A stretch of DNA of 64,000 nt from Bacillus pseudomycoides (GTDB lineage Bacteria; Bacillota; Bacilli; Bacillales; Bacillaceae_G): NCBI RefSeq assembly GCF_022811845.1, contig NZ_CP064266.1:1488001-1552000 (forward strand), read 5' to 3'. Every line of letters starts with the position of its first letter. Position 1 is the stretch's first letter. This document shows positions 16,636-26,341 of this stretch, piece after piece. The notes below the pieces were generated by a model. That model was given only the letters and a program-made list of their open reading frames with translations, was not told where the DNA came from and searched no databases. Position numbers and translations under genes: made by a program.

Positions 16636-17196
16636 ATGAAATTAATAGTAGGACTTGGGAACCCGGGTAGAGAATATGAATTAACAAGGCATAATATCGG
16701 ATTTATGGGAATTGATGAGCTTGCGAGACGATGGGGCATTTCTTTAAATGAACAAAAGTTTAAAGGCATGTATGGTTCAGGTTTTGTTAATGGTGAAAAA
16801 GTAATTTTATTAAAGCCGCTTACGTATATGAATTTATCTGGAGAAAGCATTCGTCCACTTATGGATTACTATAAAATTGATGTAGAAGATTTTGTTGTCA
16901 TGTATGACGATTTAGATATCCCAGTGGGTAAATTGCGTCTTCGTATGAAAGGTAGCGCAGGCGGTCATAACGGTGTGAAATCGACAATTTCTCATTTAGG
17001 AACGCAAGAGTTCCAACGTATTCGTATGGGGATTGATCGTCCGAAAAATGGCATGAAAGTTGTGGATTATGTATTGGGGCGTTTCACAGCAGAAGAGCTA
17101 CCAGAGGTAAATCAATCCATTGTAAAAGCTACGGAAGCATGTGAAGAGTGGTTAAAGAAACCATTTCTTCAAATTATGAATACTTTTAACGGTTAA
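16636..17196 (+). CDS. pth: Peptidyl-tRNA hydrolase (SpoVC)
   Basis: A 186-residue enzyme that frees tRNA from stalled peptidyl-tRNA. The catalytic region shows N10 and H19 in GLGNPGREYELTRHNIGF and the DDLD motif at 91-94; GSAGGHNG follows. The length is normal. In B. subtilis the gene is essential and was first known as spoVC because of a sporulation-defective allele. It is close upstream of fin. Confidence 0.96.
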   Translation: MKLIVGLGNPGREYELTRHNIGFMGIDELARRWGISLNEQKFKGMYGSGFVNGEKVILLKPLTYMNLSGESIRPLMDYYKIDVEDFVVMYDDLDIPVGKLRLRMKGSAGGHNGVKSTISHLGTQEFQRIRMGIDRPKNGMKVVDYVLGRFTAEELPEVNQSIVKATEACEEWLKKPFLQIMNTFNG

Positions 17197-17266
17197 TGTT
17201 CTTATCTGGAATATTTTATGATGTTTTTATCCATACTAATAGTAATTGCACACTTAGGAGGATAGT

Positions 17267-17491
17267 ATGGAAGGACATTATTACTGTAAACATTGTGGGA
17301 ATAACGTAGGTTCCATTACCGCAGAAAAGGTATACAGCAAGGTTTTATTTCAACTAACAGAGCAAGAACGATTGGATATGATTCATTTTCATGAAAATGG
17401 AAATATATATATAAAAACAATCTGTGAGTCGTGTCAAGAAACGCTCTCATCTTATCCGGAGTATTATGAATATGAAAAGTTTTTGCAATAA
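17267..17491 (+). CDS. fin: Anti-sigma-F factor Fin (YabK)
   Basis: A 74-residue zinc-ribbon-like protein with C7/C10 (CKHC) and C53/C56 (CESC). Length, position between pth and mfd, and the YYCKHCG start match B. subtilis Fin, which is made in the forespore and inhibits SigF to help the switch to SigG. The ATG at 17267 follows TTAGGAGGATAGT. I could not pick a convincing SigF promoter by eye. A short terminator follows. Confidence 0.9.
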   Translation: MEGHYYCKHCGNNVGSITAEKVYSKVLFQLTEQERLDMIHFHENGNIYIKTICESCQETLSSYPEYYEYEKFLQ

Positions 17492-17500
17492 AATGTTGTC

Positions 17501-17525
17501 GCTTTGGCGTGTCCAAAGCATTTTT
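17501..17525 (+). terminator. Terminator after fin
   Basis: Stem GCTTTGG/CCAAAGC with a 5-base loop is followed by A and T5. Confidence 0.65.
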
Positions 17526-17597
17526 CTGTTTTCTTTTTCCAAAATATTTGCATAAAAATATATTAACTTGCTCTTTATGTTGAGAGGAGTTTTGAAA

Positions 17598-20500
17598 ATG
17601 ATAGGGTTATTAGAGCAATTTTATAAAAATAAAGAAATACAATCCATTATTAATGGACTAGAAGAAGGATTGAAAGAACAGCTTGTATCAGGCATGGCAA
17701 CTTCTTCTCGTTCTTTATTAATGGCTGCTTTATATAAAAAAACAAAGCAGTCGCAGCTTATTGTTACACACAACTTATTTCAAGCGCAGAAAGTATATGA
17801 GGATTTAGTTTCATTACTTGGTGAACAGGATGTATGGTTATATCCAGTTAATGAATTAATTGCGTCGGAAATAGGGGTTGCAAGCCCAGAACTGAAAGCG
17901 CAGCGTATTGAAGTATTAAATCGTTTAGCGATGGGCGAGCGGGGCATCATTGTTGTTCCGGTTGCTGGTTTACGTAGATTTTTACCAATAAAGGAGTTAT
18001 GGAAGCAAAAGCAAATCGAAATTAGTCTAGGGCAAGAGATTGATTTAGATGCATTACTTCATACGTTGCACCATATTGGGTATGAACGTAAATCAATGGT
18101 AGAAGCGCCTGGAGAATTTAGTTTGCGCGGGGGTATACTGGATATTTATCCGTTAACTGAAGAATTACCGTTTCGTATAGAGTTCTTTGATACGGAAGTA
18201 GATTCTATCCGCTCATTTGATGTAGAAGAACAACGCTCTCAAGATAAAAGAGAAAGCGTGAAATTCGGTCCTGCGACAGAATTTTTATTTTCAAAAGATG
18301 AACTGAAATTAGGGGTGGAGCGTCTTGAGGAAGGTTTAATGAAGACGATGCAGAAGCTCTCTGATGATAAAATCAAGACAGCAGTACTTGAAACAGTTAG
18401 TCACGAGATAGAAATATTGAAAAACGGACAGACTATAGAGCAAATGTTTAAATATTTATCTATTTTTTACAAAGAACATGCTAGTCTAATAGACTATTTA
18501 CCTGAGAACGGTGTCGTTATTTTAGATGAAATTTCGCGTATTCAAGAAACGGCATCACATCTTGAGACAGAAGAAGCAGAATGGTATACATCACTTCTAA
18601 GTGAAGGGGCAATTATTCAAGATTTGGTGTTCTCACACCAATTTGAAGAATTCCTACACCATAAAAAGAGAAGCTTTGTATATTTAACATTATTTTTACG
18701 CCATATTGCAAATACGCACCCGCAAAATATTGTTAATGTAACATGTAAAACAATGCAGGACTTCCATGGACAAATGCAGCTGTTAAAAACAGAAATTGAT
18801 AGATGGACTAAAGGGAATTTCACGACAGTTGTATTAGGGACGGATGAAGAACGCGCAAAAAAATTACAATATATTTTAAGTGATTATGATATTGAAGCGG
18901 ACATTATAGAATCCACAGATATATTGCTTCCTGGTCGTCTTCAAATTGCTGTAGGTGATTTACATGCAGGATTTGAAATGCCGATGCAGAAGTTTGTTGT
19001 GATTACAGAAAAAGAGTTGTTCCATAAGAAAGTAAAAAAATCACAACGTAAGCAAAAGTTATCGAATGCAGAACGTATTAAAAGTTATTCAGAGTTAAAA
19101 GTTGGAGACTACGTTGTTCATGTCAATCATGGTATTGGTAAATTTTTAGGAATTGAAACACTAGAAATTAATGGTGTGCATAAAGATTATTTGAACATTA
19201 AATATCAAGGTAATGATAAGTTGTATGTGCCAATCGAACAAATTGACCAAGTACAAAAATATGTAGGATCAGAGGGTAAGGATCCGAAAGTTTACAAATT
19301 GGGCGGAAACGATTGGAAAAAGGTCAAAACGAAGGTAGAAAAATCTGTACAAGATATTGCAGATGACTTAATTAAGTTGTATGCAGAGCGTGAGGCTTCA
19401 AAGGGATATGCGTATACGCCGGACACTGCAGAGCAACAGGAATTTGAATCATCTTTCCCGTATCAGGAGACAGAAGATCAGTTGCGTTCTATTGAAGAAA
19501 TTAAGAAAGATATGGAACGTGGGCGTCCAATGGATCGACTTTTATGTGGTGATGTTGGATATGGAAAAACAGAAGTTGCGATTCGTGCAGCGTTTAAAGC
19601 AATTATGGATGAAAAGCAAGTTGCAATTTTAGTACCGACAACGATTCTTGCACAACAACACTATGAAACGATTCGAGAGCGTTTTCAAGACTATCCAATT
19701 AATATTGGATTGTTAAGTAGATTCCGTACTAGAAAACAGCAAAATGAAACGATTAAAGGTTTAAAAGACGGAACAGTTGATATTGTTATTGGAACACATC
19801 GTATTTTATCTAAAGATGTAACTTATAAAGATTTAGGTTTACTCATTATCGATGAAGAGCAACGATTTGGTGTTACACATAAAGAGAAGATTAAACAATT
19901 GAAAGCAAATGTTGACGTATTAACATTAACGGCAACGCCAATTCCGCGTACTCTCCATATGTCTATGCTTGGTGTACGAGATTTATCTGTTATTGAGACG
20001 CCACCGGAAAATCGTTTCCCGGTACAAACATATGTGGTTGAGTATAACCCGGGGTTAATTCGAGAAGCGATAGAACGGGAACTTGCAAGGGGCGGTCAAA
20101 TTTATTTCTTATATAACCGTGTTGAAGATATTGAAAGAAAAGCAGATGAAATCTCTATGTTAGTCCCAGAGGCGCGTGTGACGTATGCGCATGGAAAAAT
20201 GAACGAGAGTGACCTAGAATCTGTCATGCTATCGTTTTTAGATGGACAGCATGATGTTCTCGTAAGTACAACGATTATTGAAACAGGTGTTGATATTCCG
20301 AATGTAAATACATTAATTGTATTTGATGCGGATCGCATGGGATTATCACAGCTTTATCAGCTTCGTGGGCGTGTTGGTCGTTCAAACCGTGTTGCTTATG
20401 CATACTTTGCGTATAAACGTGATAAAGTGTTATCAGAGGTTGCTGAGAAGCGTTTACAAGCAATTAAAGAATTCACAGAACTTGGGTCAGGATTTAAAAT

Positions 20501-21128
20501 TGCAATGCGAGATTTATCTATTCGTGGCGCTGGTAACTTGTTAGGGGCTGAGCAACATGGATTTATTGATTCTGTCGGATTTGATCTATATTCTCAAATG
20601 TTAAAAGATGCGATTGAACAGCGTAAAGGAACACAGGGAATTGAAAATATGATTGATGTTGAAATTGATTTAGAAGTAGATGCATACTTGCCAGATGCGT
20701 ATATTTCAGATAGTAAACAAAAAATTATGATGTACAAACAATTTAGAGGTGTCTCTACGATTGAAGATATTGAGGAATTACAAGAAGAAATGATCGATCG
20801 TTTCGGGGACTACCCGCAAGAAGTTGGATATCTATTACAAATTGCAAATATTAAAGTATTAGCAATGAAGGAACAGATTGAGTTAATTAAACAAACAAAA
20901 TTTGAAGTAACGTTTTTATTCTCAGAGCAAGCAAGTCAAAATATTGATGGTGGAAAATTATTCATGCTTGGTAATAGTTTTGGTCGTATGATTGGTCTTG
21001 GTATGGAAGGTTCTCGTTTAAAAATTGTTATGAAAACAAATGGATTAGAGACGGCAAAATGGTTAACAATCGCCGAAAATTTATTAAAAGGCTTACCTGA
21101 CGTGAAAAAAGAAGTAATAAATGCCTAA
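17598..21128 (+). CDS. mfd: Transcription-repair coupling factor Mfd
   Basis: A 1176-residue translocase that removes RNA polymerase stalled at DNA lesions and recruits UvrA. In order: UvrB-like N-terminal domains (about 1-350), an RNA-polymerase-interacting CarD-like domain (about 495-560), the RecG-like ATPase with GDVGYGKT at 651-658 and DEEQ at 752-755, the GRVGRS motif VI, and a C-terminal TRCF domain. I chose the ATG at 17598 (MIGLLEQF) with a GAGAGGAG site; an upstream in-frame ATG gives a non-conserved extension. Confidence 0.96.
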   Translation: MIGLLEQFYKNKEIQSIINGLEEGLKEQLVSGMATSSRSLLMAALYKKTKQSQLIVTHNLFQAQKVYEDLVSLLGEQDVWLYPVNELIASEIGVASPELKAQRIEVLNRLAMGERGIIVVPVAGLRRFLPIKELWKQKQIEISLGQEIDLDALLHTLHHIGYERKSMVEAPGEFSLRGGILDIYPLTEELPFRIEFFDTEVDSIRSFDVEEQRSQDKRESVKFGPATEFLFSKDELKLGVERLEEGLMKTMQKLSDDKIKTAVLETVSHEIEILKNGQTIEQMFKYLSIFYKEHASLIDYLPENGVVILDEISRIQETASHLETEEAEWYTSLLSEGAIIQDLVFSHQFEEFLHHKKRSFVYLTLFLRHIANTHPQNIVNVTCKTMQDFHGQMQLLKTEIDRWTKGNFTTVVLGTDEERAKKLQYILSDYDIEADIIESTDILLPGRLQIAVGDLHAGFEMPMQKFVVITEKELFHKKVKKSQRKQKLSNAERIKSYSELKVGDYVVHVNHGIGKFLGIETLEINGVHKDYLNIKYQGNDKLYVPIEQIDQVQKYVGSEGKDPKVYKLGGNDWKKVKTKVEKSVQDIADDLIKLYAEREASKGYAYTPDTAEQQEFESSFPYQETEDQLRSIEEIKKDMERGRPMDRLLCGDVGYGKTEVAIRAAFKAIMDEKQVAILVPTTILAQQHYETIRERFQDYPINIGLLSRFRTRKQQNETIKGLKDGTVDIVIGTHRILSKDVTYKDLGLLIIDEEQRFGVTHKEKIKQLKANVDVLTLTATPIPRTLHMSMLGVRDLSVIETPPENRFPVQTYVVEYNPGLIREAIERELARGGQIYFLYNRVEDIERKADEISMLVPEARVTYAHGKMNESDLESVMLSFLDGQHDVLVSTTIIETGVDIPNVNTLIVFDADRMGLSQLYQLRGRVGRSNRVAYAYFAYKRDKVLSEVAEKRLQAIKEFTELGSGFKIAMRDLSIRGAGNLLGAEQHGFIDSVGFDLYSQMLKDAIEQRKGTQGIENMIDVEIDLEVDAYLPDAYISDSKQKIMMYKQFRGVSTIEDIEELQEEMIDRFGDYPQEVGYLLQIANIKVLAMKEQIELIKQTKFEVTFLFSEQASQNIDGGKLFMLGNSFGRMIGLGMEGSRLKIVMKTNGLETAKWLTIAENLLKGLPDVKKEVINA

Positions 21129-21155
21129 AACAAAATAAAAAATGCAATTCGACGT

Positions 21156-21184
21156 GCATAGAAGAACTAATGTGTAAAATACTA
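21156..21184 (+). promoter_or_regulatory. Candidate SigG promoter of spoVT
   Basis: GCATA (21156-21160) and AATACTA (21178-21184) resemble SigG -35 and -10 elements with a 17-base spacer. This fits the forespore expression of spoVT known in B. subtilis, but it is a one-mismatch, one-base-short match. Confidence 0.4.
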
Positions 21185-21263
21185 TGTCTAACAGTTGGTG
21201 ATTTTTACATGAACAGGTAAATTCACCACTTTCATCATCAGTAGAAAGTGAGGCAGCATTAGA

Positions 21264-21800
21264 ATGAAAGCAACTGGAATCGTACGTCGAATTGATGATT
21301 TAGGTAGGGTAGTAATTCCGAAAGAAATTCGTAGGACTCTTCGTATTCGAGAAGGGGATCCGCTCGAAATTTTTGTTGATCGCGATGGAGAAGTGATTTT
21401 GAAAAAATATTCTCCAATTAGTGAATTAGGTGATTTTGCAAAAGAATATGCAGAGGCTTTATACGATAGTTTAGGACATAACGTACTCGTATGTGATCGC
21501 GATTCTATTATCGCTGTAGCAGGGGTATCTAAAAAAGAATACTTAAATAAAAGTGTTGGCGATTTAATCGAAAAAACGATGGAAGATCGAAAATCTGTTG
21601 TTATGACAGATGAAAGTGAAATTTCGATTATCGATGGTGTAACGGAAAAGGTTAGTTCTTATACAGTTGGTCCAATCGTTGCAAATGGAGATCCGATTGG
21701 AGCTGTTATTATCTTTTCAAAAGAAGCAATTATAAGTGAGGTAGAGCATAAGGCAGTAAATACTGCTGCAAGTTTTTTAGCAAAACAAATGGAACAGTAA
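21264..21800 (+). CDS. spoVT: Stage V sporulation regulator SpoVT
   Basis: A 178-residue forespore transcription regulator that tunes SigG-dependent genes. Residues 1-50 form an AbrB-type swapped-hairpin DNA-binding domain (MKATGIVRRIDDLGRVVIP), nearly the same as AbrB in this window, and residues 55-178 form a GAF-like domain for tetramer formation or signal sensing. The ATG at 21264 has an AAAGTGAGG region before it. It stands alone between mfd and yabM and ends at a terminator. Confidence 0.96.
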   Translation: MKATGIVRRIDDLGRVVIPKEIRRTLRIREGDPLEIFVDRDGEVILKKYSPISELGDFAKEYAEALYDSLGHNVLVCDRDSIIAVAGVSKKEYLNKSVGDLIEKTMEDRKSVVMTDESEISIIDGVTEKVSSYTVGPIVANGDPIGAVIIFSKEAIISEVEHKAVNTAASFLAKQMEQ

Positions 21801-21847
21801 TTTTTCTTAATTATAATATTTTTTCGGAAAGAAGGATTGTATTTCAT

Positions 21848-21878
21848 TAAAAGGTAGCATTTTGCTACCTTTTTTATT
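21848..21878 (+). terminator. Terminator after spoVT
   Basis: Stem AAAGGTAGCA/TGCTACCTTT with a 3-base loop is followed by T5. Confidence 0.85.
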
Positions 21879-21957
21879 GTATAAATCTAAAAAGGAGCCT
21901 GTTTTTTTCTTTGTGATATAATACGAGGGATGAGAATAGGAAAAGGAGTTTTCTCGT

Positions 21958-23559
21958 ATGGAAGCGAAGAAGTATCAAGCTTTTTGGCGCGGGGCTATTA
22001 TATTAACGATTGCAAGTTTTGTTACGAAAGTATTAAGCGCTTTTTACCGTATTCCATATCAAAATATAGCGGGGGATATTGGTTTTTATATTTATCAACA
22101 AATTTACCCGTTTTATGGATTTTGTTTAATTTTAGCTACTTATGGTTTCCCCATTATCATTTCTAAGATGGTAGCAGAGCGTTTGGAACAAGGGAAGCAG
22201 GAAGAAGCAGAGGAGATTGTTTGTGTTTCTTTTTGGTTTTTATTGGGAGTCGGTTGTATAGGTTTCTTTACATTGTTTTTTGGTGCTCACACGATTGCAT
22301 CAGTCATGGGTGATGCGAATTTAGATAAACTGCTAAGAGTTATTTCATTTTCATTCTTGTTAATGCCCTTTTTATCTGTTGCACGAGGGTACTTTCAAGG
22401 GTTTAACAATATGATACCAACAGCTGTATCGCAAGTGATTGAACAAACGATTCGTGTGTCCATTATTGTGTTTCTATCGTTGTTCCTCATCGCACATGAA
22501 TTTGATTTATATACAGTTGGAGCAGGGGCGATGTTGGGGTCGATTGCAGGTGGCTTTATTGGTATACTCGTGCTTTTATTTTATATGCGACATAATTTTC
22601 GTTCCGTTTTTTTGCGAGGATGGAAGAGGATACACAATAAGAGGGAAATAATTCGAATTATTTTTTGGCAAGGAATAGCTATTTGTGTTAGTAATTTAGT
22701 ACTAATTTTTATACAAATGGCAGATTCAGTTTCGTTTTATACATTGCTTATTCAAGCAGGAGAACCGATGGAAATTGCAAAAGCATTAAAAGGTGTTTAT
22801 GACAGGAGTATTCCGCTTATGCAACTTGGCACAGTCGTGACGACCTCCTTTTCACTTTCGCTTATTCCGATTATTACGGCAGCAAAAGAAAGAGGAGATC
22901 ATCTGTTCATCCAACAAAAGGTGCAGTTAGCGATGAAGATAACTTTTGTAATTGGGATTGCAGCTGCATTAGGATTAGCGTGTATTATTGAACCGACAAA
23001 TACGATGTTGTTTGAAAATAGTGAGGGTTCAGGTGTATTAGCTATTTTAGCTGTTTCTATTTTATTTAGTTCCTTATCCATTACAACAGCTTCTATTCTG
23101 CAAGGGCTTGGTCAAACTGCAAAGCCAGCATTGGTTGTTGCATTTGGAGGGTGTTTAAAATTATTGCTCAATTATATGTTAATGCCGCAATTTGGTGTAA
23201 CTGGAGCGGCGATTGCGACAGTAATTTCGCTCATGGTTATCGCTTTGTTAAATAGTGCTTTCCTTATTCGAATTGTAGAAGAACCACTCATTCATAAACA
23301 AGGCATATTTAGTGTAACGATCAGTGGGTTAGGAATGGTCATTATGTTAATGTTATTTATGCGGATTTATGAAGGGTTTGGACTAGTAAGAGATGAAGGA
23401 TATAGAGGATTAGCTGCAATTGAGGCGCTACTAGGCATAGCGATTGGTGGAGTGGTATATCTATTTTTAATTATGAAATTAAATGTTTTTACAAAAAAAG
23501 AATTAGGAACTGTTATGAAGCAAGAAAAGGTACAAGCTTCATTGAAGAAGAGTGGATAG
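21958..23559 (+). CDS. yabM: MurJ/SpoVB-like polysaccharide flippase family protein YabM
   Basis: A 533-residue polytopic membrane protein of the MOP exporter superfamily (polysaccharide biosynthesis/SpoVB branch), with about 14 hydrophobic segments starting at residue 11. Relatives flip lipid-linked sugars, including the lipid II flippase MurJ and sporulation SpoVB; the substrate of YabM is not established. The ATG at 21958 has an AAAAGGAG site. It is the first gene of a run (yabM-mazG-rqcP-yabP-yabQ-divIC) with short gaps or overlaps. Confidence 0.86.
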   Translation: MEAKKYQAFWRGAIILTIASFVTKVLSAFYRIPYQNIAGDIGFYIYQQIYPFYGFCLILATYGFPIIISKMVAERLEQGKQEEAEEIVCVSFWFLLGVGCIGFFTLFFGAHTIASVMGDANLDKLLRVISFSFLLMPFLSVARGYFQGFNNMIPTAVSQVIEQTIRVSIIVFLSLFLIAHEFDLYTVGAGAMLGSIAGGFIGILVLLFYMRHNFRSVFLRGWKRIHNKREIIRIIFWQGIAICVSNLVLIFIQMADSVSFYTLLIQAGEPMEIAKALKGVYDRSIPLMQLGTVVTTSFSLSLIPIITAAKERGDHLFIQQKVQLAMKITFVIGIAAALGLACIIEPTNTMLFENSEGSGVLAILAVSILFSSLSITTASILQGLGQTAKPALVVAFGGCLKLLLNYMLMPQFGVTGAAIATVISLMVIALLNSAFLIRIVEEPLIHKQGIFSVTISGLGMVIMLMLFMRIYEGFGLVRDEGYRGLAAIEALLGIAIGGVVYLFLIMKLNVFTKKELGTVMKQEKVQASLKKSG

Positions 23560-23571
23560 AGGTGACTGGTT

Positions 23572-25035
23572 GTGAGTGGAGTAATCACGATTTTAGGATT
23601 AGGTGCTGGTGAATTAGATCAGCTGACAATGGGTGTGTACCGAAAGATAAAAGAAGCAGATTATATGTATGTGCGTACGAAAGAACACCCTGTTATTGGA
23701 GAGTTGGAAAAAGAAGGAATAAAGTATACATCTTTTGACGATGTATATGAGGCACATGATACATTTGAGATTGTATATGAAACAATTGCAAATACGCTAA
23801 TAGAACAAGCACAAGATACAGATATTATATACGCTGTGCCGGGTCATCCACTTGTTGCAGAACGAACTGTTCAACTGCTTTTACAAAAAGGAGAAGAAAA
23901 GCAAGTTGAGGTGCGAATTGAAGGTGGACAAAGCTTCTTGGACCCAATGTTTGCTAGTTTGAAAATAGATCCAATTGAAGGATTTCAACTTATTGATGCA
24001 ACTTCATTTGAACGTGGTCAATTAGAATTACGCCAACATTTAATTTTTTGCCAAGTATATGATGCGTTCGTAGCATCTGAGGTGAAGCTGACGTTAATGG
24101 AAATGTTGCCTGATGAGTATGAAGTATACATTGTAACGGCTGCAGGAACATCGTTTGAGCAAGTAAAGAAAGTACCGCTCTATCTGTTAGATCATGAAAC
24201 AGAGTTGAACAACTTAACGAGCGTGTATATACCGCCTGTTGCTGAGCGTGCTTCTTTATATCAACAATTTGATGTGCTCAGAGAAATCATTGCTGAGCTC
24301 CGTGGACCGAATGGTTGTCCATGGGATAAAAAACAAACGCATCAGTCTTTAAAGAAATATTTAATCGAAGAGGCATATGAAGTGTTAGAAGCAATTGATG
24401 AAGAAGATGATGATCATTTGGTTGAAGAGCTTGGTGATGTGTTATTACAAGTTATGCTTCATGCTCAAATTGGAGAAGATGAGGGGTGGTTCTCCGTTGA
24501 TGATATTATCCGAACGCTATCTGAGAAAATGGTACGTCGTCACCCGCATGTATTTGGAGATATAGATGTGGAGAATGCGGAAGAAGTTGTTTCAAATTGG
24601 GAAGAAATTAAAAAACGAGAAAAGGGGCATGTAAGGGAATCTATTTTAACAGGAATTCCAAAAAGTTTACCACAATTACTACGTGCGTATGAAATTCAGA
24701 AAAAAGCCGGAACGGTTGGCTTTGATTGGGATGATGTACAGCCGATGATGGATAAAGTTTTTGAAGAATTGAAAGAGTTCCAGCAAGAAGTCGAAAAGAT
24801 GGATAAAGAAAAAATGTTAGGTGAATTTGGAGATTTACTATTCGCCTTCGTTAATATTGCTCGCTACTATAAATTGAATCCAGAAGAGGCACTTCATACA
24901 ACAAACGAAAAATTCATGAGCCGTTTTATTTATATGGAAGCGAAAGTAGCTGAAATGGATAAGGAAATGCAGGAGTTAAAGTTAGAGCAAATGGACGCTT
25001 TGTGGGAAGAAGCAAAACAGATAGAGAATCAATAA
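23572..25035 (+). CDS. yabN: YabN: tetrapyrrole methylase-like/MazG fusion
   Basis: A 487-residue two-domain protein. Residues 1-215 have the SAM-dependent tetrapyrrole methylase fold (GLGAGELDQLTMG near the start; VPGHPLVAERT). Residues about 225-487 form tandem MazG nucleoside-triphosphate pyrophosphohydrolase repeats, with GPNGCPWDKKQTH, EEAYEVLEAID and EELGDVLLQVMLH carrying the metal-binding acidic residues. MazG domains remove non-canonical NTPs. The methylase half has no known substrate. It starts with GTG at 23572 after a GAGGTGA site, 12 bases after yabM. Confidence 0.9.
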   Translation: MSGVITILGLGAGELDQLTMGVYRKIKEADYMYVRTKEHPVIGELEKEGIKYTSFDDVYEAHDTFEIVYETIANTLIEQAQDTDIIYAVPGHPLVAERTVQLLLQKGEEKQVEVRIEGGQSFLDPMFASLKIDPIEGFQLIDATSFERGQLELRQHLIFCQVYDAFVASEVKLTLMEMLPDEYEVYIVTAAGTSFEQVKKVPLYLLDHETELNNLTSVYIPPVAERASLYQQFDVLREIIAELRGPNGCPWDKKQTHQSLKKYLIEEAYEVLEAIDEEDDDHLVEELGDVLLQVMLHAQIGEDEGWFSVDDIIRTLSEKMVRRHPHVFGDIDVENAEEVVSNWEEIKKREKGHVRESILTGIPKSLPQLLRAYEIQKKAGTVGFDWDDVQPMMDKVFEELKEFQQEVEKMDKEKMLGEFGDLLFAFVNIARYYKLNPEEALHTTNEKFMSRFIYMEAKVAEMDKEMQELKLEQMDALWEEAKQIENQ

Positions 25036-25047
25036 GGGGGAAATGAG

Positions 25048-25323
25048 ATGCGCTTAGATAAATTTTTGAAAGTATCGCGTCTAATTAAAAGAAGAACATT
25101 GGCAAAAGAAGTAGCAGATCAAGGAAGGATTGCGATTAATGGACAAGCTGCAAAGGCAAGTTCTGATGTGAAAGTAGATGATGAACTAACAATTCGTTTT
25201 GGACAAAAAGTAGTAACTGTAAAAGTAAACGAATTAAAAGAAACAACGAAAAAAGAAGATGCAGCTAACATGTATACAGTAGTTCGTGAAGAGAAAGTGA
25301 AAGCAGAAGAAGGCTTGTTCTAA
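25048..25323 (+). CDS. rqcP: RqcP (YabO), S4-domain ribosome quality control factor
   Basis: A 91-residue protein with an N-terminal S4 RNA-binding domain (MRLDKFLKVSRLIKRRTLAKE to about residue 60) and a charged tail. In B. subtilis RqcP works with RqcH on the free 50S subunit to add poly-alanine tails to stalled nascent chains. The ATG at 25048 follows AAGGGGGAAATG. It sits 12 bases after yabN. Related Hsp15 proteins of Gram-negative bacteria share the fold; the Firmicute context favours RqcP. Confidence 0.92.
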   Translation: MRLDKFLKVSRLIKRRTLAKEVADQGRIAINGQAAKASSDVKVDDELTIRFGQKVVTVKVNELKETTKKEDAANMYTVVREEKVKAEEGLF

Positions 25324-25382
25324 ATTATTTCCTCCCCTCATACATTATTTACTAGATCGTATAAAGCTATGGGGGGATTGAC

Positions 25383-25691
25383 GTGAATAAGGGTTATTCA
25401 ACTATACCTTCTAACCAACAGAATGTTTCTGTAGAGCATGATATTATTATGCGTGGTAGACGTGTAATAGATATTACTGGTGTAAAACAAGTAGAGAGTT
25501 TTGATAGTGAAGAGTTTTTGTTAGAAACTGTAATGGGTTTTTTAACAATTCGCGGTCAAAACTTACAGATGAAAAATTTGGATGTAGAAAAAGGTATTGT
25601 ATCCATTAAAGGGAAAATTCATGAGATGTTGTACATTGATGAGAATCAAGGGGAGAAAGCTAAAGGGTTCTTTAGTAAGTTATTTAAATGA
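25383..25691 (+). CDS. yabP: Spore coat assembly protein YabP
   Basis: A 102-residue protein of the YabP/YqfC family, made under SigE and needed for sporulation in B. subtilis, acting in the mother cell. The conserved region is EHDIIMRGRRVIDITGVKQVESFDSEEF. The GTG at 25383 has a GGGGGG site. CATACATT (25339-25346) resembles a SigE -10, but I find no good -35, so that promoter is doubtful. It overlaps yabQ by ATGA. Confidence 0.9.
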   Translation: MNKGYSTIPSNQQNVSVEHDIIMRGRRVIDITGVKQVESFDSEEFLLETVMGFLTIRGQNLQMKNLDVEKGIVSIKGKIHEMLYIDENQGEKAKGFFSKLFK

Positions 25692-26341
25692 GTTTAACAA
25701 TTCAACTGTATACAATGCTTTCCATGATTGGAATGGGTGCTTGGGTTGGGGCAGCATTGGATACATACCAACGCTTCCTGCAGCGATCGCGGCGTAATCG
25801 TTGGCTTGTATTTATATATGATATACTGTTTTGGATTGTCCAAGCACTGTTTGTCTTTTACGTATTATTGCTTGTAAATGAAGCTGAATTACGTATATAT
25901 GTTTTTGTAGCTTTGCTTTGTGGTTTTGCGGCATATCAAAGCTTATTGAAAGTAGTGTACATGCGAGTATTAAATTTTCTCATTTATGTTTTTGTGCAAA
26001 CGATACAATTTTTTATTAAAATTGTACACCTACTTATGATAAAACCTGTTATTATTATAGCGCAGCTTATTATTGCTTTTATATTATTTTTATTTCGTAT
26101 ACTACTTTCAATTGGGAACGTGTTGTGGAAGTGTTCCAGATGGATATTACTTTTTGTATGGAAAGTTTTTTTCTGGCCTGTTCGATTTCTTACTTTGCTC
26201 ATATGGAAACTTCTCCCTAACCGTGTTAAACTTTTTATAAAGAAATATGTAGGGTTACTGCAACATATTAAAAAATTGGAGAATTATACTTTTCAAATTT
26301 GGGAGCGTATAAAAAAGAAGTTAGGGGGACCTCGGAAATGA
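25688..26341 (+). CDS. yabQ: Spore cortex biosynthesis protein YabQ
   Basis: A 217-residue membrane protein needed for spore cortex formation, located in the forespore outer membrane in B. subtilis. Hydrophobic segments are visible at about residues 3-25, 38-62, 66-85, 96-120 and a longer stretch at 120-165; the C-terminus is basic (VKLFIKKYVG, RIKKKLGGPRK). It overlaps yabP upstream and divIC downstream (ATGA), so three genes are translationally coupled, mixing sporulation and division roles. Confidence 0.9.
   Translation: MSLTIQLYTMLSMIGMGAWVGAALDTYQRFLQRSRRNRWLVFIYDILFWIVQALFVFYVLLLVNEAELRIYVFVALLCGFAAYQSLLKVVYMRVLNFLIYVFVQTIQFFIKIVHLLMIKPVIIIAQLIIAFILFLFRILLSIGNVLWKCSRWILLFVWKVFFWPVRFLTLLIWKLLPNRVKLFIKKYVGLLQHIKKLENYTFQIWERIKKKLGGPRK

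Noticed and set aside
25321..25382. SigE promoter before yabP
   Set aside because: CATACATT fits a -10, but no acceptable -35 is found at the right distance, so it is not listed as a feature.
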